From contig CAIOGW010000025.1 of NCBI GenBank assembly GCA_903857985.1, positions 1-32,526 on the forward strand: a stretch of 32,526 bases of DNA. The letters run 5' to 3'. The notes under the pieces are model-generated. The model was not told the origin of the DNA. It saw only the letters and a program-made list of their open reading frames with translations, and searched no databases. How positions within the stretch are numbered: the first letter of the stretch is position 1; every line of letters starts with the position of its first letter. The position numbers and the translations under genes are program-made. Below, piece by piece: positions 8,023-18,209 of the stretch. This DNA comes from an uncultured Microbacteriaceae bacterium (lineage in GTDB: Bacteria > Actinomycetota > Actinomycetes > Actinomycetales > Microbacteriaceae).

Positions 8023-8948
8023 TGGTTTCGACAGGCTCAACCAGCGACAGCACAGGCTCAACCAGCGACAGCGCAGGCTCAGCGGCCAATCTACCTGGGT
8101 GGTCGCACGCCTACTCTGGCAAGGTGCGCGATCTCTATGTGCCTGCCGGCCAGGACCTCGACACTGCTCCACGCATCCTCGTGGTTGCCAGCGACCGGGT
8201 GAGCGCATTCGACCATGTTCTTGAGCCGGGCATCCCCGGTAAGGGCGCGCTGCTCACTCGTCTCAGCACCTGGTGGTTTAGCAAACTCGGTGTCAGTAAT
8301 CACCTGCGCGAGCCCGATTCGAGCACGCCGGAAATTCCCGCGAGTGTTGCGACATCATCGATGCTGGTAGCCAACCTCGATATGTTTCCCGTCGAGGCCG
8401 TGGTGCGGGGTTACCTCACGGGAAGCGGTTGGTTGGAGTACGAGGCAACCCACAGCGTCTGCGGAATAGTGCTGCCGGCCGGCCTCAACGACGGCGACAA
8501 ACTGCCCGAACCCATTTACACGCCAGCGTGGAAGGCTCCCGTCGGTGAGCACGACGAGAACATTTCGTTCGAGCGAACAGTCGAACTCGTTGGCGCCGAC
8601 GACGCTGCCGCCATCCGCGACCTGTCGCTGAAAGTTTTTGCTGCGGCGAGCGCCATCGCGGCCAAGCACGACGTCATTCTGGCGGACACAAAGTTTGAGT
8701 TTGGGCGCGACCGTGAGACGGGCCAGATCTGCCTCGCAGACGAGGTGCTCACGAGCGACTCGTCACGCTATTGGGATGGGCGCGACTACGCCGCGGGCAA
8801 TAGGGGCCTGAGTTTTGACAAGCAGATTGTGCGCGACTGGTTGAGCGCCAACTGGGACAAGCACGGCGCCCCTCCCGCGCTCCCGGCCGAAATCATTGCC
8901 CAAACCGTCGCCCGCTACGAATCCCTCATCGAACGTCTCGTCGAGTAG
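8022..8948 (+). CDS. purC: Phosphoribosylaminoimidazole-succinocarboxamide synthase
   Basis: YSGKVRDLY, LVVASDRVSAFDHVLEPGIPGKGALLT, ADTKFEFGRD. GTG start overlaps the purD stop (TAGTG). Confidence 0.96.
   Translation: MVSTGSTSDSTGSTSDSAGSAANLPGWSHAYSGKVRDLYVPAGQDLDTAPRILVVASDRVSAFDHVLEPGIPGKGALLTRLSTWWFSKLGVSNHLREPDSSTPEIPASVATSSMLVANLDMFPVEAVVRGYLTGSGWLEYEATHSVCGIVLPAGLNDGDKLPEPIYTPAWKAPVGEHDENISFERTVELVGADDAAAIRDLSLKVFAAASAIAAKHDVILADTKFEFGRDRETGQICLADEVLTSDSSRYWDGRDYAAGNRGLSFDKQIVRDWLSANWDKHGAPPALPAEIIAQTVARYESLIERLVE
8024..8085 (+). repeat. REP-like repeat copy C, short form (GGTTTCGACAGGCTCAACCAGCG) with 21-bp tandem expansion, in frame in purC
   Basis: ACAGGCTCAACCAGCGACAGC repeated about 2.6 times, encoding STGSTSD units. 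Confidence 0.8.
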
Positions 8949-9103
8949 CCGGCGCGAGGCACCGAGCCTCAGCGTCCACGCCCGGTCACACCCGCGTAAC
9001 CCCCTGGTCTGTGGATGGCCCGCCTCGCCTAAATAACATACTTCGGCCTGTTAGAGGTTTTCCCCCTAGAGTGAGCACGTTGACGCGAGGAATGGGAGAA
9101 GCT

Positions 9104-9457
9104 ATGCCGAAGATCGAGATTGTTGATAACACCCTCAAGGTTGAGCTCACGGGTGCCGAGAAATTCGCGGCGTTCTCGGGAAACCTCTCTTTTCCGATGA
9201 GTCACGTGAAGAGCGTCGCGGTCGATGAGGCGGCGGTGGATCACCTCGGGCTCCGAGCGCCTGGCGTGCATCTCCCCGGAGTCTTTGCCGCTGGCACTTA
9301 CTATCACGACGGAGATCGCCAGTTTGTTTACTGGCACGAGGGTGACATCGCCGTGGTCATTAACCTCAGCGACGAGAAATACGACCGGCTCATCGTGGGC
9401 GTCTCTGGCACTCGCGCCGACGCCGACGCGCTCGTGGCCCGGATTTCGCCGAGCTAG
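9104..9457 (+). CDS. Conserved hypothetical protein
   Basis: MPKIEIVDNTLKVELTGAEKFAAFSGNLSFPMSHVKSVAVD...; start at 9104 after GGGAGAAGCT. Confidence 0.75.
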   Translation: MPKIEIVDNTLKVELTGAEKFAAFSGNLSFPMSHVKSVAVDEAAVDHLGLRAPGVHLPGVFAAGTYYHDGDRQFVYWHEGDIAVVINLSDEKYDRLIVGVSGTRADADALVARISPS

Positions 9458-9468
9458 GTAACCGCCAA

Positions 9469-9537
9469 GGTTTCGATACGCGCCTTCGGCGCTACTCAAC
9501 CAGCGGGAGCGCGCCTGCGGCGCTACTCAACCAGCGG
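9469..9537 (+). repeat. REP-like repeat copy D: one full hairpin copy plus a second left-truncated copy
   Basis: GGTTTCGATACGCGCC-TTC-GGCGCTACTCAACCAGCGG then GCGCGCC-TGC-GGCGCTACTCAACCAGCGG. Confidence 0.8.
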
Positions 9538-9595
9538 GGCGCTTGGCGACCGATAGAATTGGTGCATCCCACCCCTCGAGACAGTCGGAGCCACA

Positions 9596-9862
9596 ATGCC
9601 CACCATCGTCGTCGAGGTCATGCCCAAAGCCGAACTTCTTGACCCTGCGGGCAAGGCAGTTGCCGGTGCGTTGGCACGACTCGGACACACCGAATTCGCG
9701 AACGTGCGCATTGGAAAGCGGTTCGAGCTCACCGTTGAGGGGCCGATAACCGAGGCCACCCTCGCCGCGGCACGCACCATCGCCGAAGAGATGCTGTCCA
9801 ACCAGGTCATCGAAGACGTCATCAGCGTGCACGAAGCACCAGCATCCGGGGCCAGCGCGTAA
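9596..9862 (+). CDS. purS: Phosphoribosylformylglycinamidine synthase subunit PurS
   Basis: [45 protein letters not shown]; overlaps purQ start. Confidence 0.95.
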   Translation: MPTIVVEVMPKAELLDPAGKAVAGALARLGHTEFANVRIGKRFELTVEGPITEATLAAARTIAEEMLSNQVIEDVISVHEAPASGASA

Positions 9863-10554
9863 TGCGCGTCGGCGTCATCACCTTTCCGGGTTCTCTCGAC
9901 GACCGCGATGCCCAGCGTGCTATCCGCTTAGCCGGGGCCGAGCCGGTTGCCCTCTGGCACGGCGAACACGACCTCAAGAAGGTTGATGCCATCGTGCTTC
10001 CCGGCGGGTTTAGCTACGGCGACTACCTGCGCTGCGGTGCCATCGCCAGCCACTCGCCCATCATGGCCGAGGTGGTCGATGCGGCCAACAAGGGAATGCC
10101 CGTGCTCGGCATCTGCAACGGATTCCAGATGCTCGTTGAGGCGCACCTCCTGCCCGGCGGCCTGATCCGCAATGACCACGGGCGCTTCGTGCGCCGCGAC
10201 CAGATGATTCGGGTCGAGAACAATCGCACCGATTGGACCAACAAGTTCGACGAGAGCGAAGAGATTGTGATTCCGCTCAAGAACGGTGAGGGTGGCTACA
10301 TCGCCGATAAGGCCACGCTCGATCGCCTCGAGGGCGACGGGCTCGTGACTTTTCGCTACCTCGGCGTGAACCCAAACGGATCGCTCAACGACATCGCGGG
10401 AATCAGTAACGAACGCGGCAATGTGGTGGGGCTCATGCCACACCCGGAGCACGCGGTGGAGAGAGGGTTCGGGCCCAACACCGCCGACGCCATGCGCTCG
10501 GGCATCGACGGCCTGCGCATCTTCACGAGCATGATTGCGAAGGTACTCGCGTGA
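9862..10554 (+). CDS. purQ: Phosphoribosylformylglycinamidine synthase subunit PurQ
   Basis: [55 protein letters not shown]. Confidence 0.97.
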   Translation: MRVGVITFPGSLDDRDAQRAIRLAGAEPVALWHGEHDLKKVDAIVLPGGFSYGDYLRCGAIASHSPIMAEVVDAANKGMPVLGICNGFQMLVEAHLLPGGLIRNDHGRFVRRDQMIRVENNRTDWTNKFDESEEIVIPLKNGEGGYIADKATLDRLEGDGLVTFRYLGVNPNGSLNDIAGISNERGNVVGLMPHPEHAVERGFGPNTADAMRSGIDGLRIFTSMIAKVLA

Positions 10555-11045
10555 GCGCGCCCGTAACGACGGCATCACCCCGCCGGTTCACGCCCAAGCG
10601 CCTTTACCTGATCCTCGCCATCGCGGAGGCCTGCACCTGGACGCTCCTGATCGCAGGCTTGATTCTGCGAGCGACGTCGGGTATCGATGCCACGTTGTTC
10701 ACCGTGGTTGGCGGTCTGCACGGCTTCGTGTTCCTGTCCTATGGGGCCACCGCGATTCTGGTTGCCATCAACCAGCGCTGGCATCCACTCGTGGCGCTTC
10801 TCGCCGTGGCCACGGCCATCGTGCCCTACGCCACCATCCCCTTCGACGTGGTTCAGTCGCGCCGGGGAGCGCTTAACGGTGACTGGCGGTTGACGGAATC
10901 CGACGACCCTCGCGACAAGAACTGGTTCGACCGCACCGTGCGCTGGTTCCTTAACCGTCCCGGACTTCTCGTGCTGGTCGTCGTTGTCGCCATTGTTCTC
11001 GTTTTCAGTATTTTGCTGCTTGTCGGCCCTCCCGGAGGTCGCTAA
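10551..11045 (+). CDS. DUF3817-type membrane protein
   Basis: [45 protein letters not shown] overlap with purQ stop. Confidence 0.8.
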   Translation: MSAPVTTASPRRFTPKRLYLILAIAEACTWTLLIAGLILRATSGIDATLFTVVGGLHGFVFLSYGATAILVAINQRWHPLVALLAVATAIVPYATIPFDVVQSRRGALNGDWRLTESDDPRDKNWFDRTVRWFLNRPGLLVLVVVVAIVLVFSILLLVGPPGGR

Positions 11046-11047
11046 CC

Positions 11048-13339
11048 ATGAGCCGACACGTTGCCGACACCGTGGCCAACGCCGCCGCGACCCCGGAGAA
11101 GGAACAACCGTTCGCCGCACTCGGACTCAAGCCCGACGAGTACGCCAGGATTCGCGAGATTCTGGGTCGTCGCCCCACCTCCGGCGAGCTGGCCATGTAC
11201 TCGGTGATGTGGAGCGAGCACTGCTCGTACAAGTCGTCCAAGATATACCTGCGGCAGTTTGGCCAAAAGGTCACCGACAAAATGCGAGAGCGTCTCATGG
11301 TGGGCATGGGCGAGAACGCCGGCGTGGTGGATATCGGTGAGGGCTGGGCCGTCACCTTCAAGGTGGAGAGCCACAACCACCCCAGCTACATCGAACCGTT
11401 TCAGGGCGCGGCCACCGGTGTGGGCGGAATTGTTCGCGACATCATCTCGATGGGTGCGCGTCCCGTTGCCGTGATGGATCAGTTGCGCTTTGGTGCGATT
11501 GACCACCCCGACACAGCCCGCGTGGTGCACGGCGTGGTGGGCGGTATCAGCTTCTACGGCAACTGCCTCGGTCTGCCCAACATTGGCGGCGAGACAGTCT
11601 TCGACGCGGTGTACCAGGGCAACCCGCTGGTGAACGCGCTGGCCGTGGGTGTTCTTCGGCACGAAGACTTACACCTTGCTAACGCCTCCGGCGTGGGCAA
11701 CAAGGTGGTACTTTTCGGCGCACGCACGGGCGGCGATGGAATTGGAGGCGCATCGATACTGGCGTCCGACTCGTTCGACTCCACCGGGCCCACCAAGCGG
11801 CCCGCCGTTCAGGTGGGCGACCCGTTTGCCGAGAAAGTGCTCATCGAGTGCTGCCTCGAGTTGTACGCCGGCGGACTCGTGGAGGGCATTCAAGACCTCG
11901 GCGCTGCGGGCATCTCGTGTGCAACGAGTGAGCTGGCCAGCAACGGCGATGGCGGCATGTTCGTGGAGCTAGACAACGTGCTGCTGCGCGATCCCACGCT
12001 CACCGCAGAAGAGATCCTCATGTCGGAAAGCCAAGAGCGCATGATGGCAGTGGTCAAGCCCGAGAAGCTAGAAGCTTTTCTGGCCGTGGTGGCCAAGTGG
12101 GACGTGGAGACGAGCGTGCTGGGCGAGGTGACCGACACCGGGCGACTGATCATTCACCACGGTGGCGAAGAGATTGTGAACGTTGACCCTCGCACAGTGG
12201 CCATCGACGGGCCGGTGTACGAGCGGCCGGTTGCCTATCCCGCCTGGATTGATGCCCTGCAGGCCAACTCGGCGAGCGCGCTTCCCCGCGCCACCGAGGG
12301 CGACGAACTTCGCGAGCAGTTTCTCGCGCTCGTGGCCAGCCCCAACCTGGCCGACACGTCGTACATCACCGATCAGTACGACTACTACGTCGGGGGCAAC
12401 ACGGCCCTGGCTTTCCCCGACGATGCGGGCATGATCCGCGTCGACGAAGAATCCGGCCTTGGGTTTGCGATCGCCACCGACGCTAACGGCCGCTACTGCC
12501 AGCTCGACCCCTACGAGGGTGCGCGCCTGGCACTCGCGGAGGCCTTCCGCAACGTGTCGATGACGGGTGCCGTGCCAGCCGCCGTCACCGACTGTCTCAA
12601 CTTTGGCAGCCCCGAGAATCCCGAGGTGATGTGGCAGTTCATGCGGTCCGTTGAGGGCTTGGGCGACGCGTGCATGGAGCTGGAGATTCCCGTCACGGGC
12701 GGCAACGTTTCGTTCTACAACCAGACCGGCGACCAGCCCATTCACCCCACTCCGGTGGTGGGCGTGCTCGGCATCATCGACGACGTGGAGCGTCGAGTGC
12801 CCAGCGCCTGGCAAGACGAGGGCAACAACATCTACCTGCTGGGTGTCACGCGCACCGAACTCGATGGATCCGCCTGGGCCGGGACGATTCATGGGCACCT
12901 CGGTGGCCGACCTCCGCAGTTATCTCTCAATGACGAGAAAGCGCTTGCCCATCTCGTGCAGGGCGCCGCACTCGAGGGGCTGCTAATGAGCGCCCATGAC
13001 CTCTCTGAGGGCGGCCTGGCGCAGGCGCTGGCCGAGAGCGTGGCGCGCTTCGGAATCGGCGCCCGCGTGTGGCTCAACGACATCATTGAGCGCGACGGCA
13101 TGGACCTCACCTCGGCGCTGTTCTCGGAGTCGACCGCCCGCGCCATCGTCACGGTGCCGCGCGAAGACGACGTCAAATTCGTGGGCCTGTGCGAAGCACG
13201 TGGCTATCCCGTTCTCCGCATTGGTGTCACCGACGGTCGTGACTACGAGGCCACACTGCACGTGCAGGACGTCTTCACCGTGCCGGTGGCCGAGATCCGC
13301 GAACGCAGCAATGCCACCCTCCCGCACTACTTCGCGTAA
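11048..13339 (+). CDS. purL: Phosphoribosylformylglycinamidine synthase subunit PurL
   Basis: [71 protein letters not shown]. Confidence 0.98.
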   Translation: MSRHVADTVANAAATPEKEQPFAALGLKPDEYARIREILGRRPTSGELAMYSVMWSEHCSYKSSKIYLRQFGQKVTDKMRERLMVGMGENAGVVDIGEGWAVTFKVESHNHPSYIEPFQGAATGVGGIVRDIISMGARPVAVMDQLRFGAIDHPDTARVVHGVVGGISFYGNCLGLPNIGGETVFDAVYQGNPLVNALAVGVLRHEDLHLANASGVGNKVVLFGARTGGDGIGGASILASDSFDSTGPTKRPAVQVGDPFAEKVLIECCLELYAGGLVEGIQDLGAAGISCATSELASNGDGGMFVELDNVLLRDPTLTAEEILMSESQERMMAVVKPEKLEAFLAVVAKWDVETSVLGEVTDTGRLIIHHGGEEIVNVDPRTVAIDGPVYERPVAYPAWIDALQANSASALPRATEGDELREQFLALVASPNLADTSYITDQYDYYVGGNTALAFPDDAGMIRVDEESGLGFAIATDANGRYCQLDPYEGARLALAEAFRNVSMTGAVPAAVTDCLNFGSPENPEVMWQFMRSVEGLGDACMELEIPVTGGNVSFYNQTGDQPIHPTPVVGVLGIIDDVERRVPSAWQDEGNNIYLLGVTRTELDGSAWAGTIHGHLGGRPPQLSLNDEKALAHLVQGAALEGLLMSAHDLSEGGLAQALAESVARFGIGARVWLNDIIERDGMDLTSALFSESTARAIVTVPREDDVKFVGLCEARGYPVLRIGVTDGRDYEATLHVQDVFTVPVAEIRERSNATLPHYFA

Positions 13340-13374
13340 TTTACAGTCGTTCGGCAAGTGCGAGAAGAAGAGGG

Positions 13375-13695
13375 CTAGTCGCGGCCCGAAGCCAGTCGCT
13401 CATGGTGATGAATAACTTCGTCAACCACAAAGTTGAACCACTTCTCAGCAAAGGCAGGATCGAGGTCAGCCTGTTCGGCCAGGGCTCGGAGACGCGCCAC
13501 CTGTCGCTTTTCGCGGTCGGGGTCTGATGCTGGCATGTCATTTTCAGCCTTCAGAACGCCCACAGCCTGGGTGAACTTGAACCGCTCCGCCAGTAGGTGA
13601 ATCAATGCGGCATCGATATTGTCAATGCTCTGTCGCAGGGAAGCCAAGCGAGCTAGCGCCTCGTCACCGAGGCCATCGTGCGCATCAGCAGCCAT
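13375..13695 (-). CDS. Chorismate mutase (AroQ class)
   Basis: LRQSIDNIDAALIHLLAERFKFTQAVGVLKAENDMPASDPDREKRQ. Confidence 0.88.
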   Translation of the reverse strand: MAADAHDGLGDEALARLASLRQSIDNIDAALIHLLAERFKFTQAVGVLKAENDMPASDPDREKRQVARLRALAEQADLDPAFAEKWFNFVVDEVIHHHERLASGRD

Positions 13696-13789
13696 GTAAC
13701 GACTTTAGCGCAGGCCCACACGGCGAAAGAGGAGTGATTTTCTCTGCTCTTCCGTTGCGCACCCTCGGGTGGATGCTGACGCCGTCGGA

Positions 13790-14491
13790 CTAGTCGTCAT
13801 CACTAACGTTGCCGCGTCCGTTGTCGCCGCGTCCGCCATCACCGCGTCCGCCATCGCCACGTCCGCCATCACCACGTCCGCCATCACCACGTCCGCCATC
13901 GCCACGTCCGCCATCGCCACGTCCGCCATCACCGCGTCCGCCGTCGCCGCGTCCGCCATTACCGCCGCCGGATCCCGCGTCATCTGACGACTCGGGGTCA
14001 TCAGGATCCACAGAATCGACCGAGTCTTCGGTGTTTTCCACAGGGGCCCCCGTGCGTGCCGGCACGTTTCCGATACCCCCGTCAGGTGTGCCGGGCTCGC
14101 CCTCAGTTCCGTCATCGCCCACAGTGCCGTCGTCTTCGACGACTTCTTCCGAGAGGGGTGATTGGCTCCATGCATCTGACTCCTGGTCGCGGTGGTCCTC
14201 GAAGACGTCAGCGAGGCCCGAAAGCATGGCCGGATTCTCGAGGAGGCTCGCTACCTGCGCGCTGATGGCCGGATCAATCACGCCGGCCTCAATAGCGTCG
14301 GCGAGCTGCCCCACCAACTCCTGCGAGAGGTCGGCGGAAAGCTCGTCGAGGCCAAGGTTTTGCAGTGTCGCGCCAACGAGGGCTTGCGCAATGGCATCGT
14401 TCGTGGCCCCACTGGCCGGATTGGCCACAAAGGCCACGGGAACACTCAAGCCCAGTCCGAGTCCGATGACGATCAAGATTTTGCGGATCAT
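13790..14491 (-). CDS. Secreted hypothetical protein with acidic linker and C-terminal (GGRGD)n tail
   Basis: Signal peptide MIRKILIVIGLGLGLSVPVAFVANPASGA; tail is nine GGRGD units; ATGA overlap with the upstream lipoprotein gene. Confidence 0.75.
   Translation of the reverse strand: MIRKILIVIGLGLGLSVPVAFVANPASGATNDAIAQALVGATLQNLGLDELSADLSQELVGQLADAIEAGVIDPAISAQVASLLENPAMLSGLADVFEDHRDQESDAWSQSPLSEEVVEDDGTVGDDGTEGEPGTPDGGIGNVPARTGAPVENTEDSVDSVDPDDPESSDDAGSGGGNGGRGDGGRGDGGRGDGGRGDGGRGDGGRGDGGRGDGGRGDGGRGDNGRGNVSDDD
13811..13960. repeat. 15-bp tandem repeat, about 10 units (consensus RCCRCGTCCGCCATC on + strand)
   Basis: Unit-by-unit reading; encodes GGRGD on the minus strand. Confidence 0.9.
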
Positions 14492-14802
14492 TTGCTTGCC
14501 ACCGCCACGTCCGTCTCGGCACGCTGGCGCCAGAGATTGAGGGTATTGGCCAGAATTGCGTCTCTAGCGGCGTTCACCTCGGCTGAGGAAACAATGCTCT
14601 TTTCGACGGCAGCTTGTATGTCTCCGGACGACAGGATGACAGCGGCAAGAAGGACACCTTCGGCAGATACATTGTCGGGCAACTCATCGGTAAGGATGTT
14701 GCCTGATTCAACGCCAGTGGGCAACGAGCACGCAGCGAGTGTTCCGAGTGCAATGGCACCCGCGGCAAAGGCCACGAGAGCTCCGGTCACTATCTTGCGC
14801 AT
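14488..14802 (-). CDS. Putative lipoprotein of unknown function
   Basis: MRKIVTGALVAFAAGAIALGTLAACSLPTG with lipobox LAAC. Confidence 0.75.
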   Translation of the reverse strand: MRKIVTGALVAFAAGAIALGTLAACSLPTGVESGNILTDELPDNVSAEGVLLAAVILSSGDIQAAVEKSIVSSAEVNAARDAILANTLNLWRQRAETDVAVASK

Positions 14803-14846
14803 CCCTCCAGCGTAAGGGAATGGCGCGTTGGCGGTCTGTTTGCGAT

Positions 14847-14860
14847 GTCAAAGGTTTGAC
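14847..14860. promoter_or_regulatory. Inverted repeat GTCAAA-GG-TTTGAC upstream of the lipoprotein gene
   Basis: Perfect 6-bp arms in the gap between the purA 3' end and the lipoprotein start. Confidence 0.4.
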
Positions 14861-14906
14861 CAAGGATTTCGGCTCGCGCACCGGTGTGGCGCGCCGTGAG
14901 GTCGAC

Positions 14907-16190
14907 CTAGACCAGATCGTGACGCACCACAATGGCATCGCGGGCCGGACCGACGCCAATGGCCGAGAAGCGGGCGCCGCTCATCTTTTCGAGCGCAAGA
15001 ACGTACTTCTGTGCGTTGGCTGGCAGATCGTCGAACGTGCGCACGCCCGTGATGTCTTCGGTCCAGCCAGAGAAGTTTTCGTAAATGGGTGTGGCGTGGT
15101 GAAAATCGCTCTGGTTCACCGGAACCTCGTCGACGCGCGTGCCGTCGACGTCGTAGGCCACACAGACAGGAATCTCGTCGAGGCCCGTAAGCACATCCAG
15201 TTTGGTCAGCACAAAATCGGTCACGCCATTGATGCGCGTGGTGTAGCGCGCGATGGGAGCGTCGTACCAGCCACAGCGGCGTGGCCGACCGGTGGTGGTG
15301 CCAAACTCAAAACCTTTGGAACGAAGGTATTCGCCCGAGTCATCGAAGAGCTCCGTGGGGAATGGCCCCGAGCCGACGCGCGTCGTGTACGCCTTGACCA
15401 CGGCAATCACACGGTCGACGCGGGTAGGGCCGATTCCCGAACCCGTGAGGGCACCTCCGCTAGTGGCGTTGGAGGACGTGACAAAGGGATACGTGCCGTG
15501 ATCTACGTCGAGCATGGTGGCCTGGCCACCCTCAAAGAGCACCGTCTTATTTGCGTCGAGCGCGCTGTTGAGCTCGAGCGACGTGTCACACACCATGGGG
15601 CGCAGACGATCGGCATATGACATGAGTTCGGTTATCACCTCGTCGGCTGTGATGGCGCGGCGGTTGTAGATCTTGACGAGCAAGTGATTCTTAATCTCGA
15701 GGGCGCTCTCCACCTTCTGGCGCAGAATTCCCTCATCAAAGATGTCTTGCACGCGGATGCCCACGCGGTTGATCTTGTCGGCGTAGGTAGGGCCGATTCC
15801 CCGGCCGGTGGTGCCAATCTGACGCTTGCCCAAGAATCGCTCGGTCACTTTGTCGAGTGTGCGGTGGTAGCTGGTGATGATGTGGGCGTTGGCGCTCACG
15901 CGAAGGCGTGAGACGTCGATGCCGCGCGACGATAGCGCCGAAAGCTCGCCAAAAAGCACCTCGAGATCAATCACTACGCCATTGGAAATCACGGGTGTCA
16001 CACCGGGCGTGAGGATTCCCGATGGCAGCAGGTGGAGCGCGTACTTCTCGTTTCCTACCACCACCGTGTGGCCGGCGTTATTGCCGCCGTTGAACTTGAC
16101 GACGTAGTCGATGCGACTGGCCAGGAGATCGGTGGCCTTGCCCTTACCCTCGTCGCCCCACTGGGCGCCCACGAGAACGATTGCTGGCAT
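14907..16190 (-). CDS. purA: Adenylosuccinate synthetase
   Basis: [51 protein letters not shown]. Start set at M 16190. Confidence 0.97.
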   Translation of the reverse strand: MPAIVLVGAQWGDEGKGKATDLLASRIDYVVKFNGGNNAGHTVVVGNEKYALHLLPSGILTPGVTPVISNGVVIDLEVLFGELSALSSRGIDVSRLRVSANAHIITSYHRTLDKVTERFLGKRQIGTTGRGIGPTYADKINRVGIRVQDIFDEGILRQKVESALEIKNHLLVKIYNRRAITADEVITELMSYADRLRPMVCDTSLELNSALDANKTVLFEGGQATMLDVDHGTYPFVTSSNATSGGALTGSGIGPTRVDRVIAVVKAYTTRVGSGPFPTELFDDSGEYLRSKGFEFGTTTGRPRRCGWYDAPIARYTTRINGVTDFVLTKLDVLTGLDEIPVCVAYDVDGTRVDEVPVNQSDFHHATPIYENFSGWTEDITGVRTFDDLPANAQKYVLALEKMSGARFSAIGVGPARDAIVVRHDLV

Positions 16191-16250
16191 GACGATTCCC
16201 CTCGTCGATGTTTCGGCGAAGCGCAAGACGCAACCTGCCAGTAGTTGATT

Positions 16251-16892
16251 CTATCGTTTTGCGTGCTGTAATACCCACGAGTGCATGGTGACGGCGGCCG
16301 CCGCCGACGCGTTGATGGATCGCGTGGATCCGAACTGTGTGATCTCGATGACGTTGGTCGCGAGGGTGACGGCCTCGGGGGACAAACCGGGGCCCTCCTG
16401 GCCAAAGAGCATCAGACATTTCTCGGGCCATACGAACGTTTCGATGGGAACGCATCCGGGAACGTTATCGATGGCGAGCACGGGCACAGCGTTCTCAGCG
16501 GCCCACACACCGAGGTCTGCCACGGTTTCGTGATGCATCACGTGCTGGTAGCGGTCGGTGACCATGGCGCCACGTTTGTTCCATCGCTTCCGGCCCACGA
16601 TGTGAACGGCGGCCGCCCCGAACGCATTCGCACTGCGAACGATGGAGCCGATGTTCATGTCGTGCTGCCAGTTCTCAATCGCCACGTGAAACCCGTGACG
16701 ACGAGCATCGAGGTCGGCCACAATTGCGTCCATGCGCCAATAGCGATAGCGGTCAATCACGTTACGGGTATCGCCTTCGCGCAGCAGCTCGGGGTCGAAC
16801 TGTTCCCCGGTGGGCAACGCGCCCGCCCACGGACCAACGCCGGACGTGCTCAGTTCGTGCGTTGGCGCAGGAATGTGTTCAGGGGTATCCAC
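16251..16892 (-). CDS. TrmH/SpoU family RNA methyltransferase
   Basis: NIGSIVRSANAFGAAAVHIVG, LMLFGQEGPGLSPEA, SINASAAAAVTMHSWV. Confidence 0.9.
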   Translation of the reverse strand: MDTPEHIPAPTHELSTSGVGPWAGALPTGEQFDPELLREGDTRNVIDRYRYWRMDAIVADLDARRHGFHVAIENWQHDMNIGSIVRSANAFGAAAVHIVGRKRWNKRGAMVTDRYQHVMHHETVADLGVWAAENAVPVLAIDNVPGCVPIETFVWPEKCLMLFGQEGPGLSPEAVTLATNVIEITQFGSTRSINASAAAAVTMHSWVLQHAKR

Positions 16893-16914
16893 GTTTGAAA
16901 TCTAGACCGGATCG

Positions 16915-16948
16915 GAGATTAGTTCGCAATTACCTGAATCGTAATCTC
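16915..16948. promoter_or_regulatory. Nested inverted repeats upstream of acyl-CoA dehydrogenase (GAGATTA...TAATCTC; ATTAC-N7-GTAAT)
   Basis: Seen directly in an AT-rich gap ahead of the four-gene cluster. Confidence 0.4.
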
Positions 16949-17021
16949 GTTTATTGCAAATTTTGTGTGTAATCACTGCCTGACTAAGTATTGGAAGACA
17001 TCAATAGGTGTGCGCGATGAT

Positions 17022-18194
17022 ATGAACATGTCAGAAAACTCCGTATCACAAGAAGACTTTGTTGAAATTCTCGGCGGGCTGCGCCAGTTCATTCGAGAAA
17101 AGGTCATGCCTCTCGAGCGCGAAATCGCTGAGGGCGACGCCATTCCTGAGTCCCTGCGCTCTCAGGCCAAAGACCTCGGGCTCTTTGGTTATGCCATAGG
17201 CCAAGAGTGGGGCGGCATTGGGCTCGACCCCGTTCAAGAGGCGGAGCTGGCAATCGAGTTGGGCTACACCAGTCTCGCTTTTCGTTCAATGTTTGGAACC
17301 AACAACGGAATTGCGGGACAAGTCATCTCCGGCTTTGGCACAGATAGCCAAAAGGAGACCTGGCTTGAAGGCATCGCCAGCGGTGACATTGTGGCATCGT
17401 TCGCTCTCACTGAAACCGGCGCCGGTTCGAATCCCTCAAGCATGCGCACCAAGGCCGTCACAACGAAGAGCGGCTGGAGCATTTCTGGTGAGAAGCGTTA
17501 CATCACCAATGCCCCGAGTGCTGATGTCTTCATCACTTTCGCCAAAGTGACGGACGACGCGGGAAAGAGCGCTGTTGAAGTGTTTATCGTTCCCAGCAAT
17601 TCCCCCGGCGTGACCGTCGGCCCGCACGACAAAAAGATGGGCCAGGCCGGGGCCTGGACTGCTGACGTGCACTTCGATGAGGTTGCGGTGACAGAGGATG
17701 CGCTCGTCGGCGGCAAGAGCGGTGTTGGTTACAGAGCCGCAATGACATCGCTGGCGAAGGGGCGGATCACTATCGCTGCTCTTGCCGTTGGCCAAGCACA
17801 AAGAGCTCTCGACGAGTCTCTCTCTTACGCGGCGATTGCCAAGCAGGGCGACGACATCATCGGAAACTTCCAACTTGTTCAAGCAATGTTGGCAGATCAG
17901 CAGGTGGGAGTCTCGTCCGGGCGAAGCCTCGTGCTCGATGCGGCACGCAACTACGCCAGCGGCGCCGACACGCGCATTGGCCCGTCAGTGGCAAAGCTCT
18001 ACTGCACCGAAATGGTGGGGCGGGTTGCCGACCTCGCCGTTCAAATCCACGGAGGGGCGGGTTACATTCGCGACTACTTCGTCGAGCAGATTTACCGCGA
18101 CGTTCGCCTGCTTAGACTCTACGAAGGAACAAGTGAAATCCAGCGCCTCATTATTGGGTCTAACCTCGTCAAGCAAGAGCTAGCGTCGAACTAG
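17022..18194 (+). CDS. Acyl-CoA dehydrogenase family protein
   Basis: FALTETGAGSNPSSMRTKA, GEKRYITNA, QIHGGAGYIRDYFVEQIYRDVRLLRLYEGTSEIQRLIIG. ATG at 17022 or 17028. Confidence 0.95.
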   Translation: MNMSENSVSQEDFVEILGGLRQFIREKVMPLEREIAEGDAIPESLRSQAKDLGLFGYAIGQEWGGIGLDPVQEAELAIELGYTSLAFRSMFGTNNGIAGQVISGFGTDSQKETWLEGIASGDIVASFALTETGAGSNPSSMRTKAVTTKSGWSISGEKRYITNAPSADVFITFAKVTDDAGKSAVEVFIVPSNSPGVTVGPHDKKMGQAGAWTADVHFDEVAVTEDALVGGKSGVGYRAAMTSLAKGRITIAALAVGQAQRALDESLSYAAIAKQGDDIIGNFQLVQAMLADQQVGVSSGRSLVLDAARNYASGADTRIGPSVAKLYCTEMVGRVADLAVQIHGGAGYIRDYFVEQIYRDVRLLRLYEGTSEIQRLIIGSNLVKQELASN

Positions 18195-18209
18195 TAAAGA
18201 GGGTCCTCC

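Noticed and set aside
12068-12898. 276-aa minus-strand ORF opposite purL
   Set aside because: Shadow ORF of purL; no recognisable motif and atypical composition.
13811-13960. Possible CRISPR array (regular short repeats)
   Set aside because: 15-bp contiguous units with no spacers, in frame inside a CDS; it is a coding tandem repeat.
13809-14540. 243-aa plus-strand ORF with (SPRPP)n repeat
   Set aside because: Antisense reading of the GGRGD repeat; the minus frame has a signal peptide, sensible linker and operon overlap, this frame does not.
16965-17021. Upstream extension of the acyl-CoA dehydrogenase ORF (MCNHCLTKYWK...)
   Set aside because: Non-conserved-looking, in an AT-rich promoter-like region; AGGTG ribosome-binding site precedes ATG 17022.
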